Of a DNA stretch of 64,000 nt, positions 35,349 to 44,077 are shown piece by piece (positions within the stretch are counted from its first letter, which is position 1; every line of letters begins with the position of its first letter). This DNA is from UBA3064 sp023258775 (GTDB lineage: Bacteria > Pseudomonadota > Gammaproteobacteria > Burkholderiales > Burkholderiaceae_E): contig JBIKXS010000009.1 in the NCBI GenBank assembly GCA_044355655.1, positions 28,033-92,032 of the forward strand, read 5' to 3'. Both the position numbers and the translations under genes were made by a program. The notes under the pieces are model-generated. The model saw only the letters and a list, made by a program, of their open reading frames with translations, was not told the origin of the DNA and did no database searches.

Positions 35349-36719
35349 ATGAATTTACTTGATGACAACTCAGCGCAAATTGTGCCAAATTCTTCACCTG
35401 CATTAATACCAGGGCGAGTTCAAAAGGCGCCCGAGAACCATGTGGATCAGACTTTTCACGCAACAGCACACAAGGCTCGTCGCAGTTTTATGGGTAAAGC
35501 GCTAGCCATGGGTGCTGGCGTTGCCTCAAGCAGTGCGGTTTCAGCAAGAGCCGAAGGGGAGGACGCAATTCTTAAGCTGCCGCCTCATACGGTCGGACTT
35601 GGTCAACCCGTTGCCGCGCGAGGCTATGGCCTGCCATCGCAGTATGAGCGGAATTTGCAACGCAGGGAAAGTCCGGGTCTTACCCGTGTGGGTGCAGCAT
35701 CGGTTAGCTTTGCACCGTTACAGTCCTTGTTTGGCATCATTACGCCCAATGGACTACATTTTGAGCGTCACCACCAAGGTTGGTGGGATATCAATCCCGA
35801 GCATCATCGGCTGATGATTAACGGTTTGGTGAAGCAGGCGAAGGTCTTCACCATGGACGACCTGATGCGACTGCCGGCTGTGTCGCGCATTCATTTCATT
35901 GAATGCGGCGCCAACACCGGTATGGAGTGGGGTAATGTTGCCGTACCAACCGTGCAGTACTCGCATGGCATGTTGTCATGCTCAGAGTTCACCGGTGTTT
36001 TGCTTTCAACGTTGCTCGATATCGCGGGGGCAGACACGAAGAAGGGTCGCTATTTGCTCGCCGAAGGTGCTGATGGCTCTTCGATGACGCGAACGGTTGC
36101 AATGGACCGTGCACTTGACGATGTCATGGTTGCATGGGCAATGAATGGTGAAATGTTACGCCCGGAAAACGGCTACCCATTACGATTGGTGGTCCCAGGT
36201 GTACAGGGCGTGTCCTGGGTGAAATATTTGCGCCGAATCGAGGTTGGCGATCAACCCTACTACACCAAAGATGAGGTGATGCATTACGTGGATCTCATGC
36301 CTGACGGAAGGCATCGGCAGTTCACCTCAATTCAGGAAGTTAAGTCGGTGATCACCACGCCATCGGGCGGCCAGGTCCTTATGGATAAGGGATACCACAA
36401 TGTGACCGGCCTTGCCTGGTCCGGACGAGGCCGTATCAAACGCGTTGATGTTTCGATGGATGGCGGCCGTAACTGGCGCACTGCGCGCCTTGAAACGCCA
36501 GTACTATCGAAAGCGTTAACTCGATTTAACATCGATTGGGTCTGGGATGGTGGTCCGGCAATTCTACAAAGTAGAGCAATCGACGACTCGGGTCACATTC
36601 AGCCGATGATGCGACAGTTACGTGCTGTTCGCGGAACAAGATCTATTTATCATAACAACGCAATTCAGTCCTGGAAGGTCACTGAAACTGGGGAGGTGTT
36701 TAATGTTCAAGTTTCTTAA
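35349..36719 (+). CDS. soxC: Sulfane dehydrogenase molybdenum subunit SoxC
   Basis: SoxC, with SoxD, oxidises the sulfane sulfur bound to SoxY in the periplasm, allowing complete oxidation of thiosulfate. The 456-residue protein belongs to the sulfite oxidase family and binds a molybdopterin cofactor through the Cys in HFIECGANTGMEWG (Cys186). A twin-arginine signal (ARRSFMGKALAMGAG) indicates export of the folded protein. Its 3' end overlaps soxD by 17 bases. A GGAGG ribosome-binding site lies just ahead of the ATG at 35349. Confidence 0.95.
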   Translation: MNLLDDNSAQIVPNSSPALIPGRVQKAPENHVDQTFHATAHKARRSFMGKALAMGAGVASSSAVSARAEGEDAILKLPPHTVGLGQPVAARGYGLPSQYERNLQRRESPGLTRVGAASVSFAPLQSLFGIITPNGLHFERHHQGWWDINPEHHRLMINGLVKQAKVFTMDDLMRLPAVSRIHFIECGANTGMEWGNVAVPTVQYSHGMLSCSEFTGVLLSTLLDIAGADTKKGRYLLAEGADGSSMTRTVAMDRALDDVMVAWAMNGEMLRPENGYPLRLVVPGVQGVSWVKYLRRIEVGDQPYYTKDEVMHYVDLMPDGRHRQFTSIQEVKSVITTPSGGQVLMDKGYHNVTGLAWSGRGRIKRVDVSMDGGRNWRTARLETPVLSKALTRFNIDWVWDGGPAILQSRAIDDSGHIQPMMRQLRAVRGTRSIYHNNAIQSWKVTETGEVFNVQVS

Positions 36720-37845
36720 GCCTCAAGTCAGCGCTGTCCTTTTGCTAACGAGCTTCTTCTGTTCATCGGCATCAATTGCTCAGCCTTCTGGTAATCAGGC
36801 CGTTGGTACTCAGGCCACTGGTGCTCAGGCAGTAGGCGCGTTGGCGAAACCCTGGTTGAACCTTGGTCGGGCCGCAACGCCCGCCGAGGTGAAGGCCTGG
36901 GATATTGATGTTCGATCAGACTTTGTGGGTTTGCCCAAAGGTAGTGGATCGGTCGCGAAGGGTGAAGAAGTTTGGGAAGCTAAATGTGCTTCCTGTCATG
37001 GCACCTTTGGCGAGTCTAATGAAGTTTTCACGCCGATTGTGGGTGGCACTAGTAAAAAAGATATCGAGACTGGTCTTGTTGCTAATCTTGCTCGCCCCGA
37101 TTTCCCGCAGCGCACTACCATGATGAAGTTGTCAACAGTCTCAACATTGTGGGACTATATCAACCGTGCCATGCCTTGGAACGCTCCAAAATCCTTGAAG
37201 GTTGACGAAGTCTATGCAGTTACTGCTTATATCCTGCACCTTGCCGAAGTGCTTCCCTCAGACTTTAGCTTGAATGATCAGAATATCGCCGAGGTTCAAA
37301 AGCGGATTCCAAATCGTAGCGGCAAAGTCAAGTTCATAGGACTTTGGGACTTGAAAGCCAAGCCTGACGTGCAGGGTGAACTTTGCATGAGTAATTGCAA
37401 GGTTTCTGCCGAAGTTGCCTCGATATTGCCTGAGTTTGCTCGTAATGCGCATGGCAATATCGCTGAGCAAAATCGGTTTGTGGGTGCTTCGCGAGGCGTC
37501 GATACCACCAAACCGCCACTGAAAGAACCGCTGAAGGTGGCGATTGCAAGCGGCATCGTAGACTCACCAAAGTTGGCTGTGGCAGCACCAAAAACGCCGC
37601 TTGCGCTTGCCAAGGAGCAAAATTGTCTAGCCTGTCACGGGGTGGATCAAAAAATGGTTGGGCCAGGATTTCGTGAGGTTGCGGTGCGCTATAAAGGCAA
37701 TATCAAGGCCGAAGCGACTCTGATCACCAAAATCAGCCAGGGTGGTTCGGGCAATTGGGGCCAAATACCGATGCCTGCGCAGCCGCAGCTTGGAAGTGAG
37801 GACGTCAAGACGCTTGCGCGATGGATTCTTGAAGGTGCAAAGTAG
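36703..37845 (+). CDS. soxD: SoxD diheme cytochrome c
   Basis: SoxD is the cytochrome partner of SoxC and passes electrons to the respiratory chain. The 380-residue protein has a Sec signal peptide (VSAVLLLTSFFCSSASIAQ) and two heme c motifs, CASCH at residue 95 and CLACH at 308. The C-terminal heme domain ends in MPAQPQLGSEDVKTLARWI, with the likely Met ligand. The ATG at 36703 has GGGGAGG five bases upstream; the open frame to 36622 is inside soxC. Confidence 0.94.
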   Translation: MFKFLKPQVSAVLLLTSFFCSSASIAQPSGNQAVGTQATGAQAVGALAKPWLNLGRAATPAEVKAWDIDVRSDFVGLPKGSGSVAKGEEVWEAKCASCHGTFGESNEVFTPIVGGTSKKDIETGLVANLARPDFPQRTTMMKLSTVSTLWDYINRAMPWNAPKSLKVDEVYAVTAYILHLAEVLPSDFSLNDQNIAEVQKRIPNRSGKVKFIGLWDLKAKPDVQGELCMSNCKVSAEVASILPEFARNAHGNIAEQNRFVGASRGVDTTKPPLKEPLKVAIASGIVDSPKLAVAAPKTPLALAKEQNCLACHGVDQKMVGPGFREVAVRYKGNIKAEATLITKISQGGSGNWGQIPMPAQPQLGSEDVKTLARWILEGAK

Positions 37846-38004
37846 CGCTTATGAAGTACTGCTCATGAAGTTGCACTCGAGAAGTCGCGTTTGTGGCTAA
37901 AGTGAGGCGCAGGTCGGACTTTTGCTGAGGTGACCATTCTGTCTAAGCGCATTTGGATACAAGCAGTGACCTAAGTTGATGAAATTTTTTGATAGGAGAA
38001 CGTA

Positions 38005-38475
38005 ATGATTTTTTCAAGACGTGAGGCGCTCAAAGGTGGAGCCGGCGCTGGCATCTATGGCGCGATGCTTGCGCTAGGAATGATCCGCCCTGGGACGGCG
38101 CAGGCACAGGCGGCCATGCAAGCGGCCTTCCAGGCAAAAGGTATTCCCGACACCTTAAAGGCCTTGGGTGCGGCTGGCGCTACAGAATCGGCCGACATCA
38201 GCATCGTCTCACCTGACATTGCTGAAAACGGTGCGGTCGTACCCGTGGGTGTGAACAGCAAGATCCCAAACACGGACATGGTTGCACTCTTGGTTGATAA
38301 AAACCCCAATGCGCTTGCTGGCGCATACCAGTTCATGGATGGGGGTGTTGCCGAGGTAAACATGCGAGTGAAAATGGGTCAAAGCTCTGATGTGTTTGCC
38401 ATTGTTCGAGCAGACGGCAAGTTTTACATGACGAAGAAAGAGATCAAGGTCACTTTGGGCGGTTGCGGCGGCTAG
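38005..38475 (+). CDS. soxY: SoxY, sulfur-carrier subunit
   Basis: SoxY carries the oxidation intermediates covalently on a C-terminal cysteine. The 156-residue protein ends in the diagnostic GGCGG swinging arm and begins with a twin-arginine signal (SRREALKGGAGAGIYG). The AGGAGA ribosome-binding site is well placed. A 159-base gap separates it from soxD, long enough for a second promoter, though I see no convincing one. Confidence 0.96.
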   Translation: MIFSRREALKGGAGAGIYGAMLALGMIRPGTAQAQAAMQAAFQAKGIPDTLKALGAAGATESADISIVSPDIAENGAVVPVGVNSKIPNTDMVALLVDKNPNALAGAYQFMDGGVAEVNMRVKMGQSSDVFAIVRADGKFYMTKKEIKVTLGGCGG

Positions 38476-38576
38476 CGCCAAACAATCCTCATCGGGCACT
38501 CGTTATCGCTAATAAACGATCTGCCTGGGTCATGCATCAAAGCTCATGATCAGGCGAACACTTTAGGAGATTTCAC

Positions 38577-38888
38577 ATGGCTGATCCAATGAAAATACGC
38601 GCTGCTGCGCGTGGCGACGTGGTTGATGTCCGCGTTTTGATGGCACATGAGATGGAAACAGGTCAACGCAAGGATGCCGCAGGAAAGCTTGTGCCTGCAT
38701 GGTTTATCAGTGATGTGACGGCGAGCCTTAATGGCAAACCTGTGGTTAAGGCCTTCTGGGGTCCGGCGGTATCGAAGAACCCCTACCTTCAGTTCAAGGT
38801 CAAGGGTGGCAAGGCTGGCGACAAGATCAGCATCACTTGGGTGGATAACAAAGGCGAAAAGCGAACCGACGAAGTTACTGTCAGTTGA
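38577..38888 (+). CDS. soxZ: SoxZ, partner of SoxY
   Basis: SoxZ (103 residues) forms the soluble SoxYZ heterodimer and has no signal peptide of its own, as in other bacteria, where it is exported together with SoxY through the Tat system. The immunoglobulin-like sequence includes VRVLMAHEMETGQRKDAAGK and GDKISITWVDNKGEKRTDE. A TAGGAGA ribosome-binding site precedes the ATG. It follows soxY by 101 bases. Confidence 0.96.
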   Translation: MADPMKIRAAARGDVVDVRVLMAHEMETGQRKDAAGKLVPAWFISDVTASLNGKPVVKAFWGPAVSKNPYLQFKVKGGKAGDKISITWVDNKGEKRTDEVTVS

Positions 38889-38984
38889 TTTGGCAGGCCG
38901 TCAACTCCAGGCACGCAATGCCCTGGATTGATTAGTGCCGGCACTTGCGCTGATATAAAACCTTGGGTTGATAAGGAGACAAAG

Positions 38985-39854
38985 ATGAAAACAATAGCAA
39001 CGAAGGCTGCAATCGGGCAAAGCGTTGTTGCATTCAGCCCGCATTCTGCCCTTAAGTTTGCACTTTTTGCTTTGGGGCTTGGTGTGGCGGCGATGGTGAG
39101 CGCACAGCCTAAGGATTCGACTGAGGCAGAAATCGAAAAGTATCGTCAGATGCTTCAAGACGGTAACCCTGCTGAGTTGGTTTCGCTTAAGGGCGAGGGC
39201 CTATGGAAGAAGAAGCAAGGGCCGAAACAGGCGAGCCTTGAGCTATGCGATCTTGGGCTCGGCCCTGGTGTTGTCAAGGGGGCTAATGCACAGCTACCTC
39301 GTTACTTTGCCGATGGCGATGCGGTGATGGATCTCGAGACCCGTATCGTTCATTGTATGGTAACGATTCAAGGGTTAGATCGAAATAAAGTTACTGCACG
39401 TCCTTACTCCGGTGCTGGCCAATCAGCAACCGACATGGAAGCGCTTGTTGCCTATGTTGTTGAGGAGTCGCGTGGCATGAAGATCAACGTACCGCAGCAA
39501 CATGCCAAAGAGCGAGAGGCCTTTGCACGCGGTGAAAAGATCTTTTACTTTCGTGGAGGACCCTATGACTTTTCATGCGCCTCCTGTCATGCGGTTGATA
39601 ACCAGCGAATTCGCCTTCAAGGTCTACCTAACCTGACCAAGACAGAACCAGCACAAAAGGCCTTTGCCAGTTGGCCTGCTTATCGAGTGTCACAGGGTGC
39701 GCTGAGAACGATGCAATGGCGAATCTATGACTGCTTTCGCCAGCAGCGTTTCCCTGAGTTGAAGTATTTATCACCGGCGTCAGTTGACCTGATTACTTAT
39801 TTAGGAGCTCGTGCCAATGGCGGTGTGATGGAAACACCGGCTATTAAGCGCTAA
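38985..39854 (+). CDS. soxA: SoxA, thiosulfate-conjugating cytochrome subunit (single heme motif)
   Basis: SoxA with SoxX joins thiosulfate oxidatively to SoxY. The 289-residue precursor has a signal peptide (FALFALGLGVAAMVSAQ) and one CxxCH motif, CASCH at 198. The N-terminal domain, which holds a second heme in some SoxA proteins, retains only separate cysteines (ELCDLGL and IVHCMV), so this is the single-heme type. The conserved Cys in IYDCFRQQRFPEL is the expected persulfide-type heme ligand. The ATG at 38985 has AAGGAGA seven bases upstream; the frame extends to 38928 without support. Confidence 0.94.
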   Translation: MKTIATKAAIGQSVVAFSPHSALKFALFALGLGVAAMVSAQPKDSTEAEIEKYRQMLQDGNPAELVSLKGEGLWKKKQGPKQASLELCDLGLGPGVVKGANAQLPRYFADGDAVMDLETRIVHCMVTIQGLDRNKVTARPYSGAGQSATDMEALVAYVVEESRGMKINVPQQHAKEREAFARGEKIFYFRGGPYDFSCASCHAVDNQRIRLQGLPNLTKTEPAQKAFASWPAYRVSQGALRTMQWRIYDCFRQQRFPELKYLSPASVDLITYLGARANGGVMETPAIKR

Positions 39855-39864
39855 GGGGGTAAGT

Positions 39865-40566
39865 ATGAAAACGATGACGAAAGCAGCAAAGTGGACTTTG
39901 ATACCTATTCGAGCAATTTCGCGTTTGAAACAATGGGAATCAAGGGCGTTCGGATTGCGGTCCTTGGCGTTGGCAGGACTGACCATTGGATTGTTAAGCT
40001 CTTGTACCCTGCTTGATTCGAAGCCGACGAATGAGCAAATCACCCAGCTTATGAAGCAGTCTTTTGCCGAACGAGGTGATGCAAAGCTAGATCGCTTGGA
40101 TCAATCAGAGTTACAACGGGTTTGCAGCGATTACACGGGCAAGGAAGTTCCAAAAGCAGTCAAGGAAAAGCTTGAGCAAGCCGCACTTGCTTCAGTGAGA
40201 TACCCCACCGATGGCAAGTATCTGGGCGACTTCAAAAGCGGTGAGCGGATTGCGCAAAGTGGTGTTGGTCTTCAGTTTTCTGACGCGAAGGGAACAGTGG
40301 CGGGTGGGAACTGCTATGCCTGTCATCAGATCAGCAAGCAGGAATTAGCCTACGGCAATATAGGGCCGACGCTATATAACTACGGTAAGTTGCGTGGAGA
40401 TTCCGAGGCGATTCTTAAATACACTTGGGCGAGAATTTATAACGCACATGCTTTTAATGCATGTAATTCAATGCCTCGTTTTGGTGCTGCTGGGATTTTG
40501 ACCGAAGCGCAGATGAAGGATGTGATGGCGCTTTTGCTCGATCCAAAGTCGCCAGTTAATCAGTAA
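39865..40566 (+). CDS. soxX: SoxX, monoheme cytochrome subunit, possible lipoprotein
   Basis: SoxX is the cytochrome partner of SoxA. The 233-residue protein has the heme motif CYACH at 150 and a likely Met ligand in ACNSMPRFGAAG. The N-terminus has a basic stretch of about 30 residues, then LALAGLTIGLLSSC with a lipobox-like end, suggesting lipid attachment rather than free release. A GGGGG element before the ATG at 39865 supports this start. soxA ends ten bases upstream and soxB begins ten bases downstream. Confidence 0.92.
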   Translation: MKTMTKAAKWTLIPIRAISRLKQWESRAFGLRSLALAGLTIGLLSSCTLLDSKPTNEQITQLMKQSFAERGDAKLDRLDQSELQRVCSDYTGKEVPKAVKEKLEQAALASVRYPTDGKYLGDFKSGERIAQSGVGLQFSDAKGTVAGGNCYACHQISKQELAYGNIGPTLYNYGKLRGDSEAILKYTWARIYNAHAFNACNSMPRFGAAGILTEAQMKDVMALLLDPKSPVNQ

Positions 40567-40575
40567 TTAAAACAA

Positions 40576-42282
40576 ATGCAAAAACGAGAATTTCTCCACC
40601 TCCTCGGTGCGGCTTCGGCGGCAGGCATTTGCCTGCCGGGAGCATCACAGGCCAGTGAAACAAAAATTTCTTATGACGTTCCTGTTTTTGGAAATGTCAG
40701 CCTGATGCATTTTACCGACTGCCATGCCCAACTTATGCCGATTTATTTTCGTGAGCCCAGCGTTAATCTAGGCGTTGGTGACGCCGTTGGAAAGCCGCCT
40801 CATGTTGTTGGCGATGCCTTTTTGAAATACTACGGTATTGCGAAGGGCTCGGCGCAGGCTCATGCCTTCACCTATCTTGGCTTTGAGTCGGCAGCCAAAC
40901 AGTTTGGGAAAGTGGGTGGATTTGCCCATCTTGCAAGCCTTGTGAAACAGATCCGAGCAAGCCGCCCATCGGCGCTATTGCTCGATGGCGGCGACACATG
41001 GCAAGGTTCAGCCACGGCACTTTGGACAAATGGCCAGGACATGGTCGACGCATGTAAGTTGCTCGGTGTAAATTTGATGACGGCGCACTGGGAGTTTACC
41101 TACGGTGCTGATCGGGTTAAGGAGATCGTTGGCAAAGATTTCAAGGGAAGTATTGAGTTTTTAGCGCAAAACGTGAAGACCACCGATTTCGAAGATCCGG
41201 TGTTTGCGCCCTACAGCATGCGTCAGATGAATGGACAGTCCATCGCAATTATCGGTCAGGCATTTCCGTATACGCCGATTGCTAATCCTCGATGGATGGT
41301 GCCTGAATGGAGTTTTGGTATTCAGGACGATCGCATGCAAAAAATTGTAGATGAAGTTCGGGCTAAGGGTGCCAAGGCCGTTATCGTTATTTCTCATAAC
41401 GGTATGGATGTTGATTTGAAGATGGCCTCGCGAGTGCGTGGTATCGATGCCATCCTAGGAGGGCACACCCACGACGGTATGCCAGCGCCGGTTGTGGTAT
41501 CGAACCCGGGCGGCAAAACATTGGTCACCAATGCAGGTTCAAACGGTAAGTTTCTTGCCCTGCTCGATCTTGATGTCGGTTCATCAGGTGTCAAGGATTA
41601 TCGTTATCGCTTATTACCAGTCTTCTCCAATCAACTTAAGGCCGATCCTGGCATGCAGGCCTTTATTGACAAGGTTAGAGCACCTTATCTGGGCAAACTC
41701 AACGAGACCCTCGCGATTAGCGATGGCGCCTTGTATCGACGGGGTAACTTTAACGGTAGTTTCGATCAGCTGATCGTTGACGCTTTGATGGAGGTGAAAT
41801 CGGCCGAACTTGCCTTCTCACCAGGCTTCAGGTGGGGTACCTCGCTTTTGCCTGGGCAGGCGATCACCCGCGAACATGTGATGGATCAAACTGCGATTAC
41901 CTATCCACAAGTCACGGTGAGCCAGTTCTCGGGTACGATGATCAAGACCATTCTAGAAGATGTTGCAGACAATCTCTTCAATCCTGACCCCTATTATCAG
42001 CAGGGCGGTGACATGGTTCGCGTGGGTGGCTTGCAATACACCATCGATCCGCGCGCCAAAGCAGGTGCCCGTATCAGTGATATGCGATTAAAGGGTCAGC
42101 TTATTGAAGCCGATAAATCGTATAAGGTTGCTGGTTGGGCGCCTGTGGCTGAAGGCGCTAAGGGGGAGCCGATTTGGGAGGTGGTCGAGACCTGGCTCAA
42201 AGCGAAAAAGCGTATTACGCCTCGCCAACTCAACACCCCCAAGATTCTCGGTATGGACGGTAATCCAGGGATCGCTTTTTGA
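40576..42282 (+). CDS. soxB: SoxB, thiosulfohydrolase
   Basis: SoxB is the dimanganese enzyme that hydrolyses the sulfonate group from SoxY-bound intermediates as sulfate. The 568-residue protein has metallophosphatase motifs FTDCHAQL, LLDGGDTWQGS, SHNGMDVD and GGHTHDGMP. Its N-terminal signal contains KR before the FLHLLGAASAAG segment in place of the full twin arginine, so the export route is less certain. Its stop overlaps the next start as TGATG. Confidence 0.96.
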   Translation: MQKREFLHLLGAASAAGICLPGASQASETKISYDVPVFGNVSLMHFTDCHAQLMPIYFREPSVNLGVGDAVGKPPHVVGDAFLKYYGIAKGSAQAHAFTYLGFESAAKQFGKVGGFAHLASLVKQIRASRPSALLLDGGDTWQGSATALWTNGQDMVDACKLLGVNLMTAHWEFTYGADRVKEIVGKDFKGSIEFLAQNVKTTDFEDPVFAPYSMRQMNGQSIAIIGQAFPYTPIANPRWMVPEWSFGIQDDRMQKIVDEVRAKGAKAVIVISHNGMDVDLKMASRVRGIDAILGGHTHDGMPAPVVVSNPGGKTLVTNAGSNGKFLALLDLDVGSSGVKDYRYRLLPVFSNQLKADPGMQAFIDKVRAPYLGKLNETLAISDGALYRRGNFNGSFDQLIVDALMEVKSAELAFSPGFRWGTSLLPGQAITREHVMDQTAITYPQVTVSQFSGTMIKTILEDVADNLFNPDPYYQQGGDMVRVGGLQYTIDPRAKAGARISDMRLKGQLIEADKSYKVAGWAPVAEGAKGEPIWEVVETWLKAKKRITPRQLNTPKILGMDGNPGIAF

Positions 42283-43232
42283 TGCATCGCCTGGGGCTTG
42301 CATTGTTATGGCTGTTGTTTCTAGGTATGGCTTCATCGGTGTTTGCCCAATTGTTGCCTGCGGTGGCATTAGAGCCGCTCAGTAAACAGGCTTACATGGT
42401 TCAAGGCGATTTGGGACCCGCATCAACAAGCAATCGTGGTTTTAATTCAAACGCTGGCATCGTTATCACTGATAGGGCGGTGGTTTTGATTGATGCACTC
42501 GGCACGCCCGCGCTTGCCGAGGAACTGATGCAAGCCATTCGTCGCATCACTCAAAAGCCGATCACCGATGTCATCGTCACCCACTACCATGCTGATCATT
42601 ATTACGGTCTTCAGGTATTCAAGCAGCAGGGCGCACGCATTATTGCTGCACGACCTGCGATGCAAGCGATTGGAACAGCCGATATGGCCGAGCGCTTTGC
42701 GGAACGAAAAATCAGTCTGTCGCCTTGGGTTGATGACAAGTTTCGCGTCATTGCGCCTGATCTCCTCATTGATAAGCCTAGCCGTCTGGAAATTGGCGGC
42801 GCCTGGTTTTCGTTGATTCCGGCGGGTCCTGCCCACACGCCAGAAGATCTGATGGTGCTCAGCGAGGCAGACGGCGTGCTATTTGCGGGTGATTTGATGT
42901 TTGCGGGCCGTATTCCCTTTGTTGGTAGTGCCGATACCAGGGGCTGGATCAAGGCTATCGAGGACCTTATTGCACGCAATCCCAAGATTATTGTCGGGGG
43001 GCACGGCCCAGCATCAACGCACGCAGCCAAAGACCTGGTTTTTACGCTCGACTACCTGCGAGAACTGCGCTCAAAAATGGGCGCTGCGGTTTCGGATTTA
43101 AAGTCATTTGACGAAGCCTATGCCGAAATAGACTGGTCACGCTATCGATCGATACCTGCCTTTGATGCAGCGCATCGTCGCAATGCCTACAATGTCTTCT
43201 TATCGATGGAACAGGAGGCTTTGCGGAAATGA
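42282..43232 (+). CDS. Periplasmic metallo-beta-lactamase-fold hydrolase, SoxH-like
   Basis: A 316-residue zinc hydrolase with a Sec signal peptide (MHRLGLALLWLLFLGMASSVFAQ). Metal ligands are visible in THYHADHYYG, PAGPAHTPEDLM, FAGDLMFAGR and GGHGPAST. Similar proteins are called SoxH in sulfur oxidisers or are linked to quinoprotein relay systems; their reaction is not settled. Start-stop overlaps with soxB upstream and with the aldolase gene downstream suggest cotranslation with sox genes. Confidence 0.82.
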   Translation: MHRLGLALLWLLFLGMASSVFAQLLPAVALEPLSKQAYMVQGDLGPASTSNRGFNSNAGIVITDRAVVLIDALGTPALAEELMQAIRRITQKPITDVIVTHYHADHYYGLQVFKQQGARIIAARPAMQAIGTADMAERFAERKISLSPWVDDKFRVIAPDLLIDKPSRLEIGGAWFSLIPAGPAHTPEDLMVLSEADGVLFAGDLMFAGRIPFVGSADTRGWIKAIEDLIARNPKIIVGGHGPASTHAAKDLVFTLDYLRELRSKMGAAVSDLKSFDEAYAEIDWSRYRSIPAFDAAHRRNAYNVFLSMEQEALRK

Positions 43233-43993
43233 ATGCTCCACACACTCAGCTTGCTGCACAACAGGACGCAGCAGACTTACAAACAGCGCGTGAAGACTTG
43301 GCGGCAGCCCTGCGTTGGTCGGCTCACCTTGGGCTCAATGAAGGTGTTTGTAATCATTATTCTTATGAATGGATGCCCGGACAGTATTTGATTAATCCGC
43401 AGGGATTGCACTGGAGCGAAGTTTGTGCCAGCGATATCCTTTTGATCAACGGGCAAGGTGAACTGATCGAAGGACGGCATGGTATTGAGCCAACGGCCTT
43501 CTTCATTCATTCTTGGATTCATCGACTTAATCCTCATGCCAAGGCGGTTCTACACACCCACATGCCTTATGCAACAGCCTTAACGCTTGTTGCTGGCGGT
43601 CGTCTGGCTTGGTGTAATCAGAATGCGTTACGGTTTTGGGATCGAATTGGTTATGATGATGTTTATAACGGGATTGCGCTCGATGATGCTGAAGGTGAGC
43701 GAATCGCGAGAACCGTCGCAGGAAAAGATGTGGTGTTTATGGCATCGCATGGGGTAACAGTAGTGGGCCAAAGCATTTCCTGGGCTTTTGATGATTTATA
43801 TTACTTGGAACGTGCGTGCATGCATCAAGTGATCGCTACACAAGCTGCGGCAGGCAAACCCCTCCGACTTATTCCTGAGTCGATGTGTAGGGCCACTGCT
43901 GCGCAAATTGCCGGTGAGCGTCAGCAAAGCGATCTATTTTTCGGTTCGATAAAAAGGATGCTTGACCGCGATCAGCAAGGCTGGCGGCGTTAG
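43229..43993 (+). CDS. Class II aldolase/adducin family protein
   Basis: A cytosolic zinc enzyme of 254 residues, related to fuculose-1-phosphate aldolase. The metal-binding histidines are in VLHTHMPYATAL and a third site later, and FMASHGVTVVGQSISWAFDDLYYLERACM is the typical C-terminal signature. The substrate is unknown. The start overlaps the previous stop as ATGA. It is the last gene of the sox run, and the GlpD-like gene converges on it. Confidence 0.88.
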   Translation: MNAPHTQLAAQQDAADLQTAREDLAAALRWSAHLGLNEGVCNHYSYEWMPGQYLINPQGLHWSEVCASDILLINGQGELIEGRHGIEPTAFFIHSWIHRLNPHAKAVLHTHMPYATALTLVAGGRLAWCNQNALRFWDRIGYDDVYNGIALDDAEGERIARTVAGKDVVFMASHGVTVVGQSISWAFDDLYYLERACMHQVIATQAAAGKPLRLIPESMCRATAAQIAGERQQSDLFFGSIKRMLDRDQQGWRR

Positions 43994-44077
43994 CGCATCA
44001 AGCACTCAACCGCTGCGGTGCTCGCTAGTCGTTAGTCGCATCGCTGGCCGCGATTCGGTGGTCGGTATTCGTTATTA

